DNA of 64,000 nucleotides from Colimorpha sp045640985 (GCA_045640985.1 JAZUFZ010000037.1:1-64000); one strand, 5' to 3'. Numbered from the stretch's first letter, positions 8,373-17,116 are shown. Notes: a model not told the origin generated them from the letters alone. Program-made: numbers and translations.

Positions 8373-8380
8373 CAATTTGT

Positions 8381-8989
8381 ATGGAAGATATTTTCACCAA
8401 TAACGAGGGTCCGAGCCTTGGAGAGTCTCACCCGCTGAAACCTTTTCTACCCAAGGAGGGGAAACTGCTGATGCTGGGGTCGTTTCCGCCACAGAAAAAG
8501 CGATGGTGTATGGACTTTTTCTACCCGAACTTCTCGAACGATATGTGGAGGGTGATGGGGCTGGCGTTTTATGAAGATCCGCAGCATTTTGTAGATACGA
8601 TGCAGCGGTGCTACAAACTGACGGAAATAACAGAATTTCTTGTAGCGAAAGGTATCGGTTTGTATGATACCGCTTGTGTCGTCAAGCGGCTCAAAGACAA
8701 CGCTTCCGATAAAGAACTTGAGGTGGTGGAATACACCGATATCGAGGCCTTACTGGAACAGATGCCTACTTGCCGCACACTTGCCACCACAGGACAGAAA
8801 GCCACAGAAACCCTTTGCGAGCATTACGAAATTCCGCAACCTAAGATTGGTGTCGCCTGCGGATTTATGCTGCACGACAAGCAGATGACGCTCTATCGGA
8901 TGCCGAGCACTTCCAGAGCCTATCCGCTTCCGCTGCAGAAGAAAGCGGAGGCCTACAAACGGATGTTTGAAGCAATAGGAATACTATAA
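8381..8989 (+). CDS. Uracil-DNA glycosylase superfamily protein
   Basis: This is a 202-residue protein starting MEDIFTNNEG. It carries the LMLGSFPPQKKRW loop, which corresponds to the uracil-DNA glycosylase superfamily motif 1 (GxxPP-like), FFYPNFSNDMWR after it, and a C-terminal RMPSTSRAYPLPLQKKAE segment in the position of the DNA-intercalating motif. This family excises uracil or mismatched bases, so a base-excision repair role is inferred. The upstream ATG in frame (8360) lies inside the promoter, so 8381 is chosen. Substrate specificity cannot be read from sequence. Confidence 0.75.
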   Translation: MEDIFTNNEGPSLGESHPLKPFLPKEGKLLMLGSFPPQKKRWCMDFFYPNFSNDMWRVMGLAFYEDPQHFVDTMQRCYKLTEITEFLVAKGIGLYDTACVVKRLKDNASDKELEVVEYTDIEALLEQMPTCRTLATTGQKATETLCEHYEIPQPKIGVACGFMLHDKQMTLYRMPSTSRAYPLPLQKKAEAYKRMFEAIGIL

Positions 8990-9032
8990 GCAACTTCTAA
9001 GAATCGTTTTTAGAAGTCACCTTAAGAAACCG

Positions 9033-10073
9033 CTAAAAATGCTTGGTGACTGAGATAAAATTGGGAGCCTGGCCGAGGTGATAGTTGTTGCGGGCGTAAG
9101 CAAAATCGAGCCCTTTTACCCGAAATCCGATACCAAATGAAAAACCGCTGGTGTTGAACGCCTCGTAGGTGAGAGATTTTATTTCACGGGCCTGACGGTG
9201 GTTATAGCCCACACGCGCATAGAAGGCCGATCCGAGATTCATTTCTAAACCCAGCTGAATATGTCGGAAAAGATTATCCGCAATCAATGCCGCCTTACTT
9301 GTCCTATGCACTTCTCCGAACATGTCGGTTGTTTCGGTGGGCTGCAGCGGATCATCATACATCAGGTTCCACCGTTGCAGTTCGGTAGCAGCCACAAAGA
9401 CCCTAAATGGGGCGTTTTCGAGTTTATAGCTCATCGCGGCGCTCAACTCAAACGGTATCGACTCTACACTTCCGTCAAAAGTCAGAATCTGGGCTCCGAT
9501 ATTGCGTGCCATCGCGGTAGCGGAAAACCTCCGGCTGTCATTCACATAACTCGCTGAAACATCCAGCGCAAGTGCCACTCCCGCATATATATAGTATTGA
9601 GAAAGGACCGGTTTGAAATTTGCCCCTATGCTGAAATTGGGATTGACAGCCATCCCCCACCCTACCGTCAAGGCATAGTCACCTGCCGAAAAACGGCCTG
9701 TAGGATTTTCGTATTCATCGTATCCTTCAAAGGATCCGTAGCTCATGAAACGCATACCAACCAGAAACGTGCCCACTTTCTTGGTGCTGAAGCCGTAAGC
9801 CAGCGAGCCGAAATTGGTTCCCTGGAACATGCCGACATAGTTCAAGGAAAACACCTTATCGAAGCGACTGTCTATCAAGGAAGGGTTATCCAGCACAATA
9901 TTGATATCACTGTCATAGAGCGAGATATAATCCATACCCAAACCGGCAGAACGTGCCGAAGTGGTCATATCCAATACCGACAACGTGCCGAGACCCGCCA
10001 CCTGTGCGCGAGCCAATCCACAACACAGCCAAGCAGGAATCAAAACCAGCAGTATGGATTTCAGCAATCTCAT
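9033..10073 (-). CDS. porQ: Type IX secretion system protein PorQ-like (outer-membrane beta-barrel)
   Basis: This 346-residue protein has a signal peptide ending LARAQ and starts the mature part with LSVLDMTTSARSAGLGMDYIS, as in PorQ. The rest is alternating aromatic/glycine beta-strands and it ends in FISVTKHF with a terminal aromatic, typical of an outer-membrane barrel. PorQ is a type IX secretion accessory protein of the FadL/PorV class. The LRR proteins with sorting domains in this window would be plausible clients of that system. It lies 14 bp downstream of a WG-repeat gene on the same strand. The related PorV family is an alternative, but PorV is usually longer. Confidence 0.75.
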   Translation of the reverse strand: MRLLKSILLVLIPAWLCCGLARAQVAGLGTLSVLDMTTSARSAGLGMDYISLYDSDINIVLDNPSLIDSRFDKVFSLNYVGMFQGTNFGSLAYGFSTKKVGTFLVGMRFMSYGSFEGYDEYENPTGRFSAGDYALTVGWGMAVNPNFSIGANFKPVLSQYYIYAGVALALDVSASYVNDSRRFSATAMARNIGAQILTFDGSVESIPFELSAAMSYKLENAPFRVFVAATELQRWNLMYDDPLQPTETTDMFGEVHRTSKAALIADNLFRHIQLGLEMNLGSAFYARVGYNHRQAREIKSLTYEAFNTSGFSFGIGFRVKGLDFAYARNNYHLGQAPNFISVTKHF

Positions 10074-10087
10074 CTCCTGAACGGATA

Positions 10088-10579
10088 TCAGTTATCCCAG
10101 ATTTCATTTCCGCCGGCATCCAGATGGCCCGTGCGCATCTTCTTGCCTTCGCGGATTTTCACCACATATTTTCCGTTATAAATCATCACCTCGTCATACT
10201 TGAACTCGGTAACGAAGCGGCCCTGCACATTGATGAAAGCCCACTTGCCCTTCTGACGCACGGCGGCGAAGTTATAGGTGTAATGATTCTTGGGATAGTC
10301 GATTTCGCACACACAGGCATCGTAAATGATGTCGGTAAGTTTTTCGCCACTCACACCCACGAAACCCCATTTCCCATTCTGGGAAACCGGATACATGCCA
10401 CCGTTGGTTTCATAAAGCACCGCCGAATATTTCGGCAGAATCACCCAACGGTCATTATCGTCCACGTAGCCCCATTTGCCGTTGTCATCCTTCATAGGAT
10501 AGTAAAACGGATATGCGTCCTGCGCCAGGAGCTGACTCAAGGAAAGCAACAAAACGGCTACCGTAAAAAGTTTTTTCAT
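10088..10579 (-). CDS. WG-repeat protein, secreted
   Basis: This 163-residue protein starts at the ATG 10577-10579 with signal peptide MKKLFTVAVLLLSLSQLLAQ. The mature part has three or four WG (beta-strand) repeats marked by NGKWGYVDDNDRWVI, NGKWGFVGVSGEKL and KGKWAFINVQGRFV. WG repeats are presumed binding modules; no catalytic residues are visible. It lies just upstream of porQ on the same strand, and the two may be co-transcribed. A second, larger WG protein is at 42726-44081. The role is unknown. Confidence 0.75.
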   Translation of the reverse strand: MKKLFTVAVLLLSLSQLLAQDAYPFYYPMKDDNGKWGYVDDNDRWVILPKYSAVLYETNGGMYPVSQNGKWGFVGVSGEKLTDIIYDACVCEIDYPKNHYTYNFAAVRQKGKWAFINVQGRFVTEFKYDEVMIYNGKYVVKIREGKKMRTGHLDAGGNEIWDN

Positions 10580-10602
10580 GACTTGTTTTGAATAATAAAA
10601 AC

Positions 10603-10630
10603 GGGGAGGCGGCCCAAAGACCATCTCCCC
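10603..10630 (-). terminator. Putative terminator after kamA
   Basis: GGGGAG (10603-10608) pairs with CTCCCC (10625-10630), and on the minus strand the stem is followed by a T-rich run. It lies 19 bp downstream of the kamA stop, separating kamA from the WG-repeat/porQ pair. Confidence 0.55.
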
Positions 10631-10648
10631 TATTTTATGGTGAAACAA

Positions 10649-11899
10649 TTAGTGTTTCTTGTTACGTTCGTGACGCATCAGATGACTTGGTTCGAGGGAC
10701 ATACGGTCGGTCTCGAGCAGAGAAGCAACACCTTCGTCGATTCTGCGTTTTGCTTCGCAAGCCGGGCAATGGCATTCTTCCTTATAGTCGGTTGGTTCAG
10801 TATAGGTAGTGATAACGCCTTCGAAGTTACGCAGAATAACCTTGTTAGGGCTCTGTGAAATTACGTAGTTAGGCATTACTGGGGTCTTTCCGCCACCACC
10901 GGGAGCATCCACTACGAAGGTTGGAACTGCATAGCCTGAGGTATGACCACGGAGCGCTTCGATGATTTCGATACCCTTGCTGACAGGAGTACGGAAATGA
11001 GAGATACCCATGCTGAGGTCGCACTGATAGATGTAGTAAGGACGAACACGGTTCTTAACCAATGCGTGCATCAGGCTCTTCATTACATGAACGCAGTCGT
11101 TTACGCCACGGAGCAGTACAGTCTGGTTACCCAGAGGAATACCAGCGTTAGCCAGCTTAGCGAGAGCTGCACTTGCGTCAGGAGTCATCTCGTTAGGATG
11201 GTTGAAGTGGGTGTTGAGCCACAGTGGGTGATATTTCTTCAAAGTCTCGCAGAGATGATCGGTAATACGCTGTGGGCAAACCACAGGAGTACGGCTGCCG
11301 ATACGAACTACTTCCACATGGTCGATCTTGCGCAGACGGCCAAGAATATAGTCAAGTTTTTCGTCGCTTACCATGAGTGCATCACCACCGGAGAGCAGCA
11401 CGTCGCGGACACATTCGGTCTTTTCGATATAAGCCAGGCACTTTTCGATGCGCTCGTCTGGACTTTCAGCATCCTTCTGACCTGCAAAACGGCGACGGGT
11501 GCAGTGACGGCAGTACATAGAGCACATATCGGTGATCAGGAAAAGCACGCGGTCTGGGTAACGGTGGGTCAGTCCTGGAGCAGGGCTGTCTTCGTCTTCG
11601 TGCAGAGGGTCAAGAAGATCGCTTGGATCGATATAGGTCTCAGCATCGGTAGGAACGCACTGGCGACGAACTGGGTCGTATGGGTCGTTAGGATCGATCA
11701 GAGAGATGTAGTATGGAGTGATAGCCATACGGAATTTTGCCAAAGCCTTGGCGCAGCCTTCTTCCTGTTCAGGGGTAAGGGCCACATATTTCTTGAGCTG
11801 TTCCAGAGTCTCGATACGGTTATTTACCTGCCATCTCCAGTCATTCCACTGTTCGTCGGAAACTTCCGGGAAAAGCTCTTTTCTTCTGTTTACTTGCAT
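10649..11899 (-). CDS. kamA: L-lysine 2,3-aminomutase (radical SAM)
   Basis: This 416-residue protein has the radical-SAM cluster motif CSMYCRHC (Cx3Cx2C, about C126/C130/C133) followed by TRRRF, the LLSGGDAL segment, and the PLP-lysine loop APGGGGKTP near residue 330. All are diagnostic of lysine 2,3-aminomutase at normal length. It interconverts L-lysine and L-beta-lysine, the first step of anaerobic lysine fermentation. It lies directly downstream of kdd, separated by a hairpin. The genes usually found with it for the next steps (kamD/kamE, kce, kal) are not in this window. A C-terminal HxCxxC-like ECHCPACEAKRR is typical of clostridial-type enzymes. Confidence 0.95.
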   Translation of the reverse strand: MQVNRRKELFPEVSDEQWNDWRWQVNNRIETLEQLKKYVALTPEQEEGCAKALAKFRMAITPYYISLIDPNDPYDPVRRQCVPTDAETYIDPSDLLDPLHEDEDSPAPGLTHRYPDRVLFLITDMCSMYCRHCTRRRFAGQKDAESPDERIEKCLAYIEKTECVRDVLLSGGDALMVSDEKLDYILGRLRKIDHVEVVRIGSRTPVVCPQRITDHLCETLKKYHPLWLNTHFNHPNEMTPDASAALAKLANAGIPLGNQTVLLRGVNDCVHVMKSLMHALVKNRVRPYYIYQCDLSMGISHFRTPVSKGIEIIEALRGHTSGYAVPTFVVDAPGGGGKTPVMPNYVISQSPNKVILRNFEGVITTYTEPTDYKEECHCPACEAKRRIDEGVASLLETDRMSLEPSHLMRHERNKKH

Positions 11900-11930
11900 A
11901 ATTAATATGTATTTGGTAAATTCAAATACT

Positions 11931-11957
11931 CACAGATGGGCGAACCCACCTGTGAGC
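11931..11957 (-). other. Intercistronic hairpin between kdd and kamA
   Basis: The arms CTCACAGATGGG and CCCACCTGTGAG form a 12-bp stem with one mismatch and a CGAA tetraloop. There is no T-run after it on the minus strand, so it looks like an RNA-processing or stability element rather than a full terminator. Confidence 0.6.
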
Positions 11958-11966
11958 ATAATGGTC

Positions 11967-13040
11967 TTAAGCGTAGAGTTCTTCGAAGATCTTGCGCAGC
12001 TTAGGAGACTCGCGGAGTTCCTGAAGGGTGAACTCGGCATGACCCTTGGTGTAGCCGTTACCCATAATCATGTTCACGTCTGCTCCGATACCTTCAGCAC
12101 CGAGGGAAGCCTTGGTGAAGCTGGTAGCCATAGAGAAGAAGTAAACGGTACCGTCATCCTTGGTGCACAATACAGCGGTCATTTCCTGATCTGGAACGTT
12201 TACGCAGTTGATGGTAACGTCAGCCATCTTACCGTTGGTGAGTTCATAAACGAGTTCGTAGATTTCTACTGGGGTCTTGCCGGCAACAGAAACAACGACA
12301 TCGCAGAATTCGAGGTCTTTCAGACGGTTGGTTGATTTTGGGCTGTTGGTCAGACCGATAACCTTACCGGTAACGCCGACACGTTTCTTAGCCTCGTAGC
12401 AGCAGAGCATACCGCTCTTTCCACCAGCGCCGAGAATAACTACATTCTGACCATACTGGCAGAGTTTTGCAGTCTGTGCAGGAGCACCGGCAACATCGAG
12501 TGCGCTCAAAGAGAGTTTCTCCGGGAGGTCGCTTGGGATCTTGGCATAGATACCGCTTTCGAAGAGGATAGCTTTACCCTTGATGTCCACCTGGTCGATT
12601 TCAGGACGGATTTCGAGAATCTCGTCGATACGGAGAGGAGTCAGTGAAAGGCTTACGAGGGTAGCGATACGGTCACCTTCCTGGAGGTCGATTTTACCCT
12701 TCAAAGCGTCACCAATCTTTTCTACCTTACCGAGCAGCATACCACCAGAACCGGTACGACGGTTACGATGTTTGCCCTGGAGTTCCACATTCAGAAGCAT
12801 CTCTTTCTTGATTTCTTCCATAATCTTTTCTTGAGAAGCACCTTCACCAGCCTGCTGTTTAGCATAGTTGTGGATATCGGTAAAAGAAGCAGAATCGATA
12901 TTCAAAGTCTGAACGTCAATCAGGATTTCATTGTCATAGATTTCATCCATGTTGTTATCCAACTTGTTTGCTGGCTGTGGCAGCACGCCCTTAGGCTCAA
13001 TTACACGGTGTGTACCGTATTTGTTACCTTTTTTCTGCAT
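11967..13040 (-). CDS. kdd: L-erythro-3,5-diaminohexanoate dehydrogenase
   Basis: This 357-residue protein contains the family's N-terminal KYGTHRVIEPKGVLPQPA, the RTGSGGMLLG segment and a Rossmann nucleotide-binding motif VVILGAGGKSGML near residue 205. It oxidatively deaminates 3,5-diaminohexanoate to 5-amino-3-oxohexanoate in the lysine fermentation pathway. It precedes kamA in the same direction, so the two form a small operon. A TATCTTTG promoter element lies at 13105-13112, ~65 nt upstream of the start. The intermediate enzyme (lysine 5,6-aminomutase, KamDE) must be encoded elsewhere for the pathway to run. Confidence 0.93.
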   Translation of the reverse strand: MQKKGNKYGTHRVIEPKGVLPQPANKLDNNMDEIYDNEILIDVQTLNIDSASFTDIHNYAKQQAGEGASQEKIMEEIKKEMLLNVELQGKHRNRRTGSGGMLLGKVEKIGDALKGKIDLQEGDRIATLVSLSLTPLRIDEILEIRPEIDQVDIKGKAILFESGIYAKIPSDLPEKLSLSALDVAGAPAQTAKLCQYGQNVVILGAGGKSGMLCCYEAKKRVGVTGKVIGLTNSPKSTNRLKDLEFCDVVVSVAGKTPVEIYELVYELTNGKMADVTINCVNVPDQEMTAVLCTKDDGTVYFFSMATSFTKASLGAEGIGADVNMIMGNGYTKGHAEFTLQELRESPKLRKIFEELYA

Positions 13041-13104
13041 AATATTATACTTATTTTAATGATTATTAATTTATTATACTTATTATTCGGAATAATCCGA
13101 GTTA

Positions 13105-13112
13105 CAAAGATA
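13105..13112 (-). promoter_or_regulatory. Promoter -7 element for kdd-kamA
   Basis: The minus strand reads TATCTTTG, matching TAnnTTTG. The upstream -33 TTTG is not exact, so strength is uncertain. Confidence 0.55.
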
Positions 13113-13228
13113 CGAATAATTTTTGAATATTAAAGAAAAAAATCAAAAAAAAGTTATCAACAGCGTGAGAAATCCGCCCATAATGGGGTTCTGATGTATG
13201 GAAACCGTCCTGCTTAAGAACTAAAAAA

Positions 13229-13248
13229 GGAACAACGCCTGTTGTTCC
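13229..13248 (-). terminator. Terminator of the tRNA-Arg pair
   Basis: GGAACAAC and GTTGTTCC form a perfect 8-bp stem with a 4-nt loop, followed on the minus strand by TTTTTT. It lies just past the 3' end of the downstream tRNA-Arg gene. Confidence 0.75.
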
Positions 13249-13257
13249 CTTCTTTAG

Positions 13258-13331
13258 TGACTCCGGCAGGATTCAAACCTGCAACCTTCTGATCCGTAGT
13301 CAGATGCTCTATTCAGTTGAGCCACGGAGCC
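13258..13331 (-). tRNA. tRNA-Arg (anticodon ACG)
   Basis: The 74-nt cloverleaf has acceptor stem GGCTCCG/CGGAGTC, anticodon stem TCTGA/TCAGA around the loop CTACGGA (anticodon ACG), a standard T-arm GTTTGAATC, and discriminator A. CCA is not encoded. The gene body is identical to the copy at 13392-13465. Confidence 0.95.
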
Positions 13332-13391
13332 ATTAGCTCTGCGGGACTTCTCTCGTCCCTCTCTTTATAATCACCCTCGCATATCTTTTTG

Positions 13392-13465
13392 TGACTCCGG
13401 CAGGATTCAAACCTGCAACCTTCTGATCCGTAGTCAGATGCTCTATTCAGTTGAGCCACGGAGCC
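13392..13465 (-). tRNA. tRNA-Arg (anticodon ACG), second copy
   Basis: This is identical in sequence to the tRNA at 13258-13331 and lies 60 bp upstream of it in the same direction. The promoter at 13523-13553 and the terminator at 13229-13248 indicate a two-tRNA transcription unit. CCA is not encoded. Confidence 0.95.
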
Positions 13466-13522
13466 AAATCCGTATTAGATTTTTATCGTTTCCAGGGGTT
13501 TCCGAAACCTCGAAAACGGGTG

Positions 13523-13553
13523 CAAAAGTACACACTTTTTCCCACCCGACAAA
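13523..13553 (-). promoter_or_regulatory. Promoter of the tRNA-Arg pair
   Basis: On the minus strand TTTG, a 19-nt spacer and TACTTTTG (13523-13530) match the Bacteroidetes consensus. Confidence 0.75.
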
Positions 13554-13632
13554 ATTTTTCTCACTTTTTTTTTCTTTACTGCTGTACAACAGCCACATTT
13601 TCAAGCATTACCACACTCAAATATTTTGGAAA

Positions 13633-14163
13633 TCAGTCCTTGTAACCGTACACATTTTCGTATAAAACATGACGGATTTCGTCAAATTCGTCATCATCCA
13701 ATTCGTATTTTGACATGATGTACATCTGCAATTCCAGGGCATGTTTTCCCTTCTTGTAGGACGGCTGCCAATACTCCTGCTGGTTCATAAAAAGGCCCAT
13801 GCTTCCATAGAACTCAACCCTATGGTCAGATTCTTCATTGTGAGGAAGTTCCACCTCCAGAACCACTTGTTTTGTCTGTTGGGAAAGGAAATTCAGGAAC
13901 ACAACCTTTCCGAGTCCCTGATTTCGCAATTCTTCGTCAATTGCGAAATGCTCCACATATACAAAATCCTCGAAATCCCAGTAGGTCAGGATTCCGATCG
14001 GTTCGCCATCGCCCAGCGTGGCAACCATAAAATGAAATTTTTTCTGGTCTCTTTTCTTCAACTCCCCGAAAGGAGGTCGCTCTTCGTCCGGAAAAGCCGA
14101 CTCAAACAATTCTTTGGCAAAATGCGGATGGTCCGAGTCCGCTAAAGGGGTTAATTCTATCAT
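13633..14163 (-). CDS. GNAT family N-acetyltransferase
   Basis: This 176-residue protein has the GNAT core: EPIGILTYWDFEDFVYVEHFAID strands followed by the acetyl-CoA-binding loop LRNQGLGKVVF (Q/RxxGxG/A), then LEVELPHNEESDHRVEFYGSMGL, where the motif-B asparagine/tyrosine region would fall. The C-terminus is acidic (DDDEFDEI). The acceptor substrate cannot be inferred. It stands between the tRNA-Arg unit and an outer-membrane protein gene, 29 bp from the latter. Confidence 0.8.
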   Translation of the reverse strand: MIELTPLADSDHPHFAKELFESAFPDEERPPFGELKKRDQKKFHFMVATLGDGEPIGILTYWDFEDFVYVEHFAIDEELRNQGLGKVVFLNFLSQQTKQVVLEVELPHNEESDHRVEFYGSMGLFMNQQEYWQPSYKKGKHALELQMYIMSKYELDDDEFDEIRHVLYENVYGYKD

Positions 14164-14192
14164 TTTATATCTTTATATTTTTTTATTCAACA

Positions 14193-15089
14193 TTAATTAA
14201 AGAAACTGAAATCGTTTACCACGAATCTCACATACACCGCATTTTGTGGAGCATAGCTGTCGTAGCCCTCCAGCATCACCTTGGTGCGGTACCAGGTGTA
14301 GCCCAGATCCACCTCGGAATGTCCGATGGTGTAGCCCAGCGACAGTCCGGCGAACTCACCTACGCCGATACCGCCCTGATTGATATATTCATATTCCGGT
14401 GTGTAAGCCGACGGTGAATGCCCGTCCCACACATCCAAAATGTTATAATACACGCCCGCGATTTCCATCTTCTGGGAAAGCACCTTGACATTGCAGACAT
14501 TCACTCCGCCGCATATCTCCAGATTCCACACGTCTGCCAGACGGAACCGTTTCAGCAGACCGAAATCGAAGTTGATTCTCTCCTCTTCGCCGAACATACC
14601 GCATCGCACATACTGGTCCCGGTCGCTCAATATACCCGTATGGTTGTTGGCGCTCAGGAGGAACGCACCGGCCGCCGTCAGTTTGGCATAGTCGAAGCGG
14701 AACATCCAGCCCCAATGCTCATAATCGTAGCGGAACCCCATACCCAGCTGGACTGCCAGTCTGTATTCGGGATGTGCAAATTCATCAACCGTGAGTACCG
14801 AATAGCTGCCCACCGCTTCCGTAATCAGATTCTGTGTAGTCAGATTCTGCCATATTCCCAGCCCGTATTGTTCGCTGCGGAGTACCCTATAGATAGTATT
14901 TGCGTTATCGTCCCTGCCGCTGTAGAAATCAGCATGGACATCATTCGCCATAAAAGCTCCAGTGTTGATAAACACCGATAGACCTGTCAAACCTTCAGCC
15001 CTGCGGGGCCTGTGCACATCCCAATCCTCAGCCAGCAACGCTCCCGTCGCCATCATCAGCATTACAATTATGGTGCACATTCGTTTCAT
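14193..15089 (-). CDS. Predicted outer-membrane beta-barrel protein of unknown function
   Basis: This is a 298-residue protein starting at the ATG 15087-15089. The signal peptide MKRMCTIIVMLMMATGALLAE gives way to beta-strand-rich sequence with alternating aromatics (MGFRYDYEHWGWMFRFDYAKL; YVRFVVNDFSFFN at the C-terminus ending in F-x-N). I recognise no specific family. The longer frame starting at 15155 would overlap the sigma-factor gene and lacks a signal peptide at its N-terminus. It follows the ECF sigma gene by 13 bp, so the two are probably co-transcribed and it may be a target or partner of that sigma factor. Confidence 0.65.
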   Translation of the reverse strand: MKRMCTIIVMLMMATGALLAEDWDVHRPRRAEGLTGLSVFINTGAFMANDVHADFYSGRDDNANTIYRVLRSEQYGLGIWQNLTTQNLITEAVGSYSVLTVDEFAHPEYRLAVQLGMGFRYDYEHWGWMFRFDYAKLTAAGAFLLSANNHTGILSDRDQYVRCGMFGEEERINFDFGLLKRFRLADVWNLEICGGVNVCNVKVLSQKMEIAGVYYNILDVWDGHSPSAYTPEYEYINQGGIGVGEFAGLSLGYTIGHSEVDLGYTWYRTKVMLEGYDSYAPQNAVYVRFVVNDFSFFN

Positions 15090-15102
15090 CGGTGATACTA
15101 TA

Positions 15103-15723
15103 TTATAGTTTTTCGCGCTGGCCCGCCATGATTTCCCCCAGAAGGGTACGGGCACGCAGAAGTCTGATTTTCACTGTACCTAAAGGTATATTCAGTTTTT
15201 CGGCAATTTCGTCATACGACAGTTCCTGGAAATAGCGCATCTCCACCAGCTCGCGGTAACGGGGCTTCAGCTGACTCACCACATAGCGGAGCATCTCGGC
15301 CCGTTCCTCTCCCATCATCAGCTCTTCCGGCGTAGGGTCGCCCGAAGGCAGCGGATATTCATACACCTCGTCCTCGCTGTTATGGGTGGACATCTCAGAA
15401 AGCGAAATCACTTCCATACGGCGTTTCCGCACATGGTCGAGGAAATTATTGGTTGCGATGGAGAAAAGCCAGGTACTGAAAGCATTGGTAGGATTATAGA
15501 GATGCAGCTGGCAGAAAGCCTTACCGAAAGTCTCAATCACCAGATCGTCCGCCTCCGTGGCATCGTTGGTCAGTTTCAGCAGCATCGCATACAACGGATC
15601 CCTGTAGGCCTGCATCAGCGAAGTATAGGCCTGCTGGTTACCACCGTCGCGTGCTTCGCACACCCAGTGATAATCCCGTAGGGCTTTTTCTGTGTTCAGG
15701 TTTACCGTTGCTTCCATATTCAT
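15103..15723 (-). CDS. ECF-type RNA polymerase sigma factor
   Basis: This 206-residue protein has region 2 (ATEADDLVIETFGKAFCQLHLYNPTNAFSTWLFSIATN, about residues 55-95) and region 4 with the helix-turn-helix LSYDEIAEKLNIPLGTVKIRLLRARTLL near the C-terminus. There is no N-terminal region 1, as expected of ECF sigma factors. An anti-sigma gene is not adjacent. The gene is 25 bp downstream of a glycosyltransferase gene and just upstream of an outer-membrane protein, suggesting envelope-related regulation. Its regulon cannot be read here. Confidence 0.9.
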   Translation of the reverse strand: MNMEATVNLNTEKALRDYHWVCEARDGGNQQAYTSLMQAYRDPLYAMLLKLTNDATEADDLVIETFGKAFCQLHLYNPTNAFSTWLFSIATNNFLDHVRKRRMEVISLSEMSTHNSEDEVYEYPLPSGDPTPEELMMGEERAEMLRYVVSQLKPRYRELVEMRYFQELSYDEIAEKLNIPLGTVKIRLLRARTLLGEIMAGQREKL

Positions 15724-15748
15724 TATTTATAGACTGGACACCCGTCGC

Positions 15749-16906
15749 CTAACGACGGCTGTTCTTCTTAGGTAACGGAGAAATTGCCAAAATAGTATCT
15801 GCAAACAGAAAATAAATTTCCATCAGCGGCGACCACCAGCATAACGTGTTCATTTCAAACGCCTTGCCTGCACTCCAAACTGCAACAATTTGCCAGGCAT
15901 TCTTCACCACGAACAGTCCGAGCGCCAGCGGCCACAGGTACGGATGCAGCAGAATCATCAGCACCAACGCCGCATAGAACCCCAGCACAGACAGTTTCAC
16001 TCCCACCCTTCTCAAGCGTTCGCCAAGGCTGTGCCATCTCCGGGTAGCCACCCGCTCCCGGCGAAGCTGATGCCATTTCCGGAACGACTTCTGCGCATCG
16101 GTCATCATCCAGCCGTGCTTATCCACACATACCGCCGTATTGCCCTTGGCGGCATTCTGGTTCACGAACAGGTCATCCTCGCCGTATTCCTCGGTGTACA
16201 TACGGGTAAAAGCACCTTTTTTATAAAAGAAATCCTTTTTATAGGAAAGATTCCGCCCGCATCCCGTTTCGGCCAATCCGTTCAGCGCCCGCGCAAAATA
16301 ATCGGCCGAATAGCTCATATTCTCGTAACGCTGCATCAGGTTCATCAGCCCCTTCTCCTTCCTGATGCCGCAATAGCCCAGCACCATCTGCGTGCGGGGC
16401 GAGGAATAGTTCCGCGTCATCGAAGCCAGCCAGCCGAAATCCGTCGTCACGCAGTCCGGTTCCGTAAGCACCACCACATCATATTTTGCCGACTTTATAC
16501 CCATTGAAAGCGGGAATTTCTTGCCCTGGAACATATTCACGTCATGCGGAAGGCTCACCACCTTCAGGTGGTTATATCCCTCGGCGCAGACCTTCAGTAC
16601 AAATTCCGTATCGTCCGACGACTGGTAATCCACCACCACCACCTCGTATGGCTTCGGATAATCCTGTTCCAGAAGATAGACCAGATTCTCACGCATCCAG
16701 TCCGCCGCATTGTGCGCCACCAGCACCACACTCACGGAAGGCAGATCCCCATCCGGAGCCGGTTCATTCGCGTCACACTTATGCTTATACCGGCCCACAC
16801 GCCAGTAAACCAACCCATAATGCAACGCCAGCACGACGAAGCACACCACCGCCAGAATCAGCAAACCCAAAGAGTATAAATCACTTAGCAGAAATGAGAT
16901 ATTCAT
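15749..16906 (-). CDS. Membrane-anchored family 2 glycosyltransferase
   Basis: This 385-residue protein has an N-terminal transmembrane helix (LGLLILAVVCFVVLALHYG, residues 14-32), a GT-A domain opening with SVSVVLVAHNAADWMRENL, VVVVDYQSSDDT and the metal-binding-like TEPDC, an EEYGEDDLFVN acceptor region, and two or three C-terminal membrane segments from about residue 305. It would transfer a sugar from a nucleotide sugar at the inner face of the cytoplasmic membrane. It is the first gene of the 16906-14193 minus-strand group. A TATCTTTG element lies at 16930-16937. Confidence 0.85.
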   Translation of the reverse strand: MNISFLLSDLYSLGLLILAVVCFVVLALHYGLVYWRVGRYKHKCDANEPAPDGDLPSVSVVLVAHNAADWMRENLVYLLEQDYPKPYEVVVVDYQSSDDTEFVLKVCAEGYNHLKVVSLPHDVNMFQGKKFPLSMGIKSAKYDVVVLTEPDCVTTDFGWLASMTRNYSSPRTQMVLGYCGIRKEKGLMNLMQRYENMSYSADYFARALNGLAETGCGRNLSYKKDFFYKKGAFTRMYTEEYGEDDLFVNQNAAKGNTAVCVDKHGWMMTDAQKSFRKWHQLRRERVATRRWHSLGERLRRVGVKLSVLGFYAALVLMILLHPYLWPLALGLFVVKNAWQIVAVWSAGKAFEMNTLCWWSPLMEIYFLFADTILAISPLPKKNSRR

Positions 16907-16929
16907 GAAGTACTTGTTTTTTCAAATTG

Positions 16930-16937
16930 CAAAGATA
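16930..16937 (-). promoter_or_regulatory. Promoter -7 element for the glycosyltransferase/sigma group
   Basis: The minus strand reads TATCTTTG, 24 nt upstream of the start codon. The -33 element is not exact. The remaining DNA up to 17939 (about 1 kb) holds repeats and the promoter of the next gene but no convincing coding region. Confidence 0.5.
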
Positions 16938-17116
16938 CGCAATTCTTTCTATATGGCGATAAATCTATCGAAATAGTTATCAACAACTAATTCACACCGC
17001 CGAAATTCCTCCTTGGAACGACATTCTCTCCCCAAGATTTCCTATCAGACAACTATGAGGTAAGGAGCGAGTAGGGAGCGGGTAAGGAGCCTATAGGGAG
17101 CCCTAACCGCAGTTTC

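Noticed and set aside
13041..13250. Lysine riboswitch upstream of kdd-kamA
   Set aside because: The leader is short and AT-rich with none of the lysine-riboswitch stems; only a TATCTTTG promoter element is seen.
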